Assembly: GCA_017553505.1 (NCBI GenBank)
Contig: JAFZLD010000022.1
Coordinates: forward strand, 1 to 64,000
DNA length: 64,000 nucleotides
Source of the DNA: Lachnospiraceae bacterium
GTDB lineage: Bacteria; Bacillota; Clostridia; Lachnospirales; Lachnospiraceae
Reading direction: 5' to 3'
Of this stretch, positions 63,443-64,000 are shown piece by piece. The position numbers and the translations under genes were made by a program. Position 1 is the first letter of the stretch. Each line of letters opens with the position of its first letter. The notes beneath the pieces are model-generated. The model was not told where the DNA came from. It worked only from the letters and a program-made list of their open reading frames with translations, and searched no databases.

Positions 63443-64000
63443 ATGAAGTTAAGAGATTTAATTCCCTGCGACTATGACACGGAGATTGATAATATCACCG
63501 ACGATTCGAGACAGGCGCGGGAGAAGACTTTATTTGTATGCATTAAGGGCCTTACGGTTGACGGCCACAAATATGCGGCCAAGGCTGTTGAGAAGGGTGC
63601 TGCGGCAATCGTGTGCGAGCATACCGTTGATGGTATCGACGTTCCTCAGATTGTGGTGGATTGCCCCGACAGAGTGTTTAACGAGGCGCTTAATAAGTTA
63701 TACGGTGAGCCCTTAAGCAAGCTTAAGATGATCGGTGTCACCGGTACCGACGGTAAGACTACCACCGCCGATATTATGTACCAGATTTTAAACGGATTGT
63801 CACACAAGACAGGATATATCGGTACCAACGGTATTCTGTCCGACGGATATGAGCAGGACAATGAATATACGACGCCGCTTCCGGTTGATTTGTTCAAGGC
63901 GCTTGACGGATTTTCTTCCGTGGGTTGTGAGTACGTATCCATGGAGGCTTCCGGGGAGAGACTCGGAACGGATAAGATGAAGGGAGTTTCTTTTGACGCT
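63443..64000 (+). CDS. MurE-like UDP-N-acetylmuramyl-peptide ligase (N-terminal part, cut by window)
   Basis: 186 residues visible, open to the right edge. MurE N-terminal domain (ITDDSRQAREKTLFVCIKGL, DGHKYAAKAVEKGAAAIV) and the ATP-binding motif MIGVTGTDGKTTTADIMY, then NEYTTPLPVDLF. Where MurE usually reads EVSSHAL this one has EASGERLG, so the substrate-site loop differs. Mur ligases of this group add the third residue, lysine or diaminopimelate, to the stem peptide; next to ectB, diaminobutyrate is a candidate. The specificity loop lies beyond the window. Confidence 0.82.
   Translation, partial: MKLRDLIPCDYDTEIDNITDDSRQAREKTLFVCIKGLTVDGHKYAAKAVEKGAAAIVCEHTVDGIDVPQIVVDCPDRVFNEALNKLYGEPLSKLKMIGVTGTDGKTTTADIMYQILNGLSHKTGYIGTNGILSDGYEQDNEYTTPLPVDLFKALDGFSSVGCEYVSMEASGERLGTDKMKGVSFDA

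Overview
The window looks like chromosome from an anaerobic Firmicute of class Clostridia, most likely a Lachnospiraceae relative (Butyrivibrio/Roseburia type). This rests on a perfect CIRCE element ahead of hrcA-grpE-dnaK-dnaJ, the ireB-ruvX-DUF1292 run, the YlbF, TrmR and U32 genes, a type III glutamine synthetase, a class II aldolase, a YjfB motility protein, FloA/NfeD, strong AGGAGG-type ribosome binding sites and frequent GTG/TTG starts. No rRNA, IS, integrase or CRISPR is visible. There is one tRNA, tRNA-Gln(CTG).

Layout. 1-4343: end of an unknown gene, cyclophilin (minus), GNAT, lone receiver, aminotransferase and patatin. 4335-11837: an AT-rich accessory locus with a divergent 59-aa prepropeptide gene, an RRNPP-type HTH/TPR regulator, two copies of a 20-bp palindrome, a 139-aa secreted protein, a stem-loop, three lipoproteins and an ABC transporter with two permeases. 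12028-13476: LytTR/DUF3021 module. 13550-18451: heat-shock operon. 18565-23075: MATE pump, then a cassette of zinc-ribbon kinase-like protein, VWA protein and divergent PurA. 23085-29246: RNA modification (RsmE, PrmA, cysteine desulfurase-ThiI, MtaB) with an HPr-like protein lacking the PTS histidine. 29338-34466: FtsX-type ABC transporter with its two-component system. 34522-39910: conserved RNA and tRNA genes with RNase J. 39942-45283: GlnN, Fba, PepF, YjfB. 45333-52010 (minus): TrkA with a CPA1 antiporter, CvfB, and an operon in which nfeD and floA lie between a sensor kinase and its LytTR regulator. 52466-57777: CdaR-like regulator, then ftsE-ftsX-PcsB-like-CtpA. 57891-64000: alanine-racemase fold, D-aspartate-ligase-type ATP-grasp, AsnB, EctB-type transaminase and a MurE-like ligase cut by the window edge.

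Three systems stand out. (1) The 4.3-11.8 kb locus reads as a peptide quorum-sensing circuit: exported propeptide, its probable TPR receptor, and the same palindrome over the divergent promoter and in front of a secreted protein followed by export/immunity-like genes. (2) The 57.9-64.0 kb cluster reads as peptidoglycan tailoring: a D-amino acid, its ligation as a crossbridge, amidation, and 2,4-diaminobutyrate supply to a dedicated MurE. (3) The kinase-like/VWA/PurA-like cassette at 20.1-23.1 kb has no function I can name. All three functions are inferences from family membership, motifs and gene order; no database search was run.
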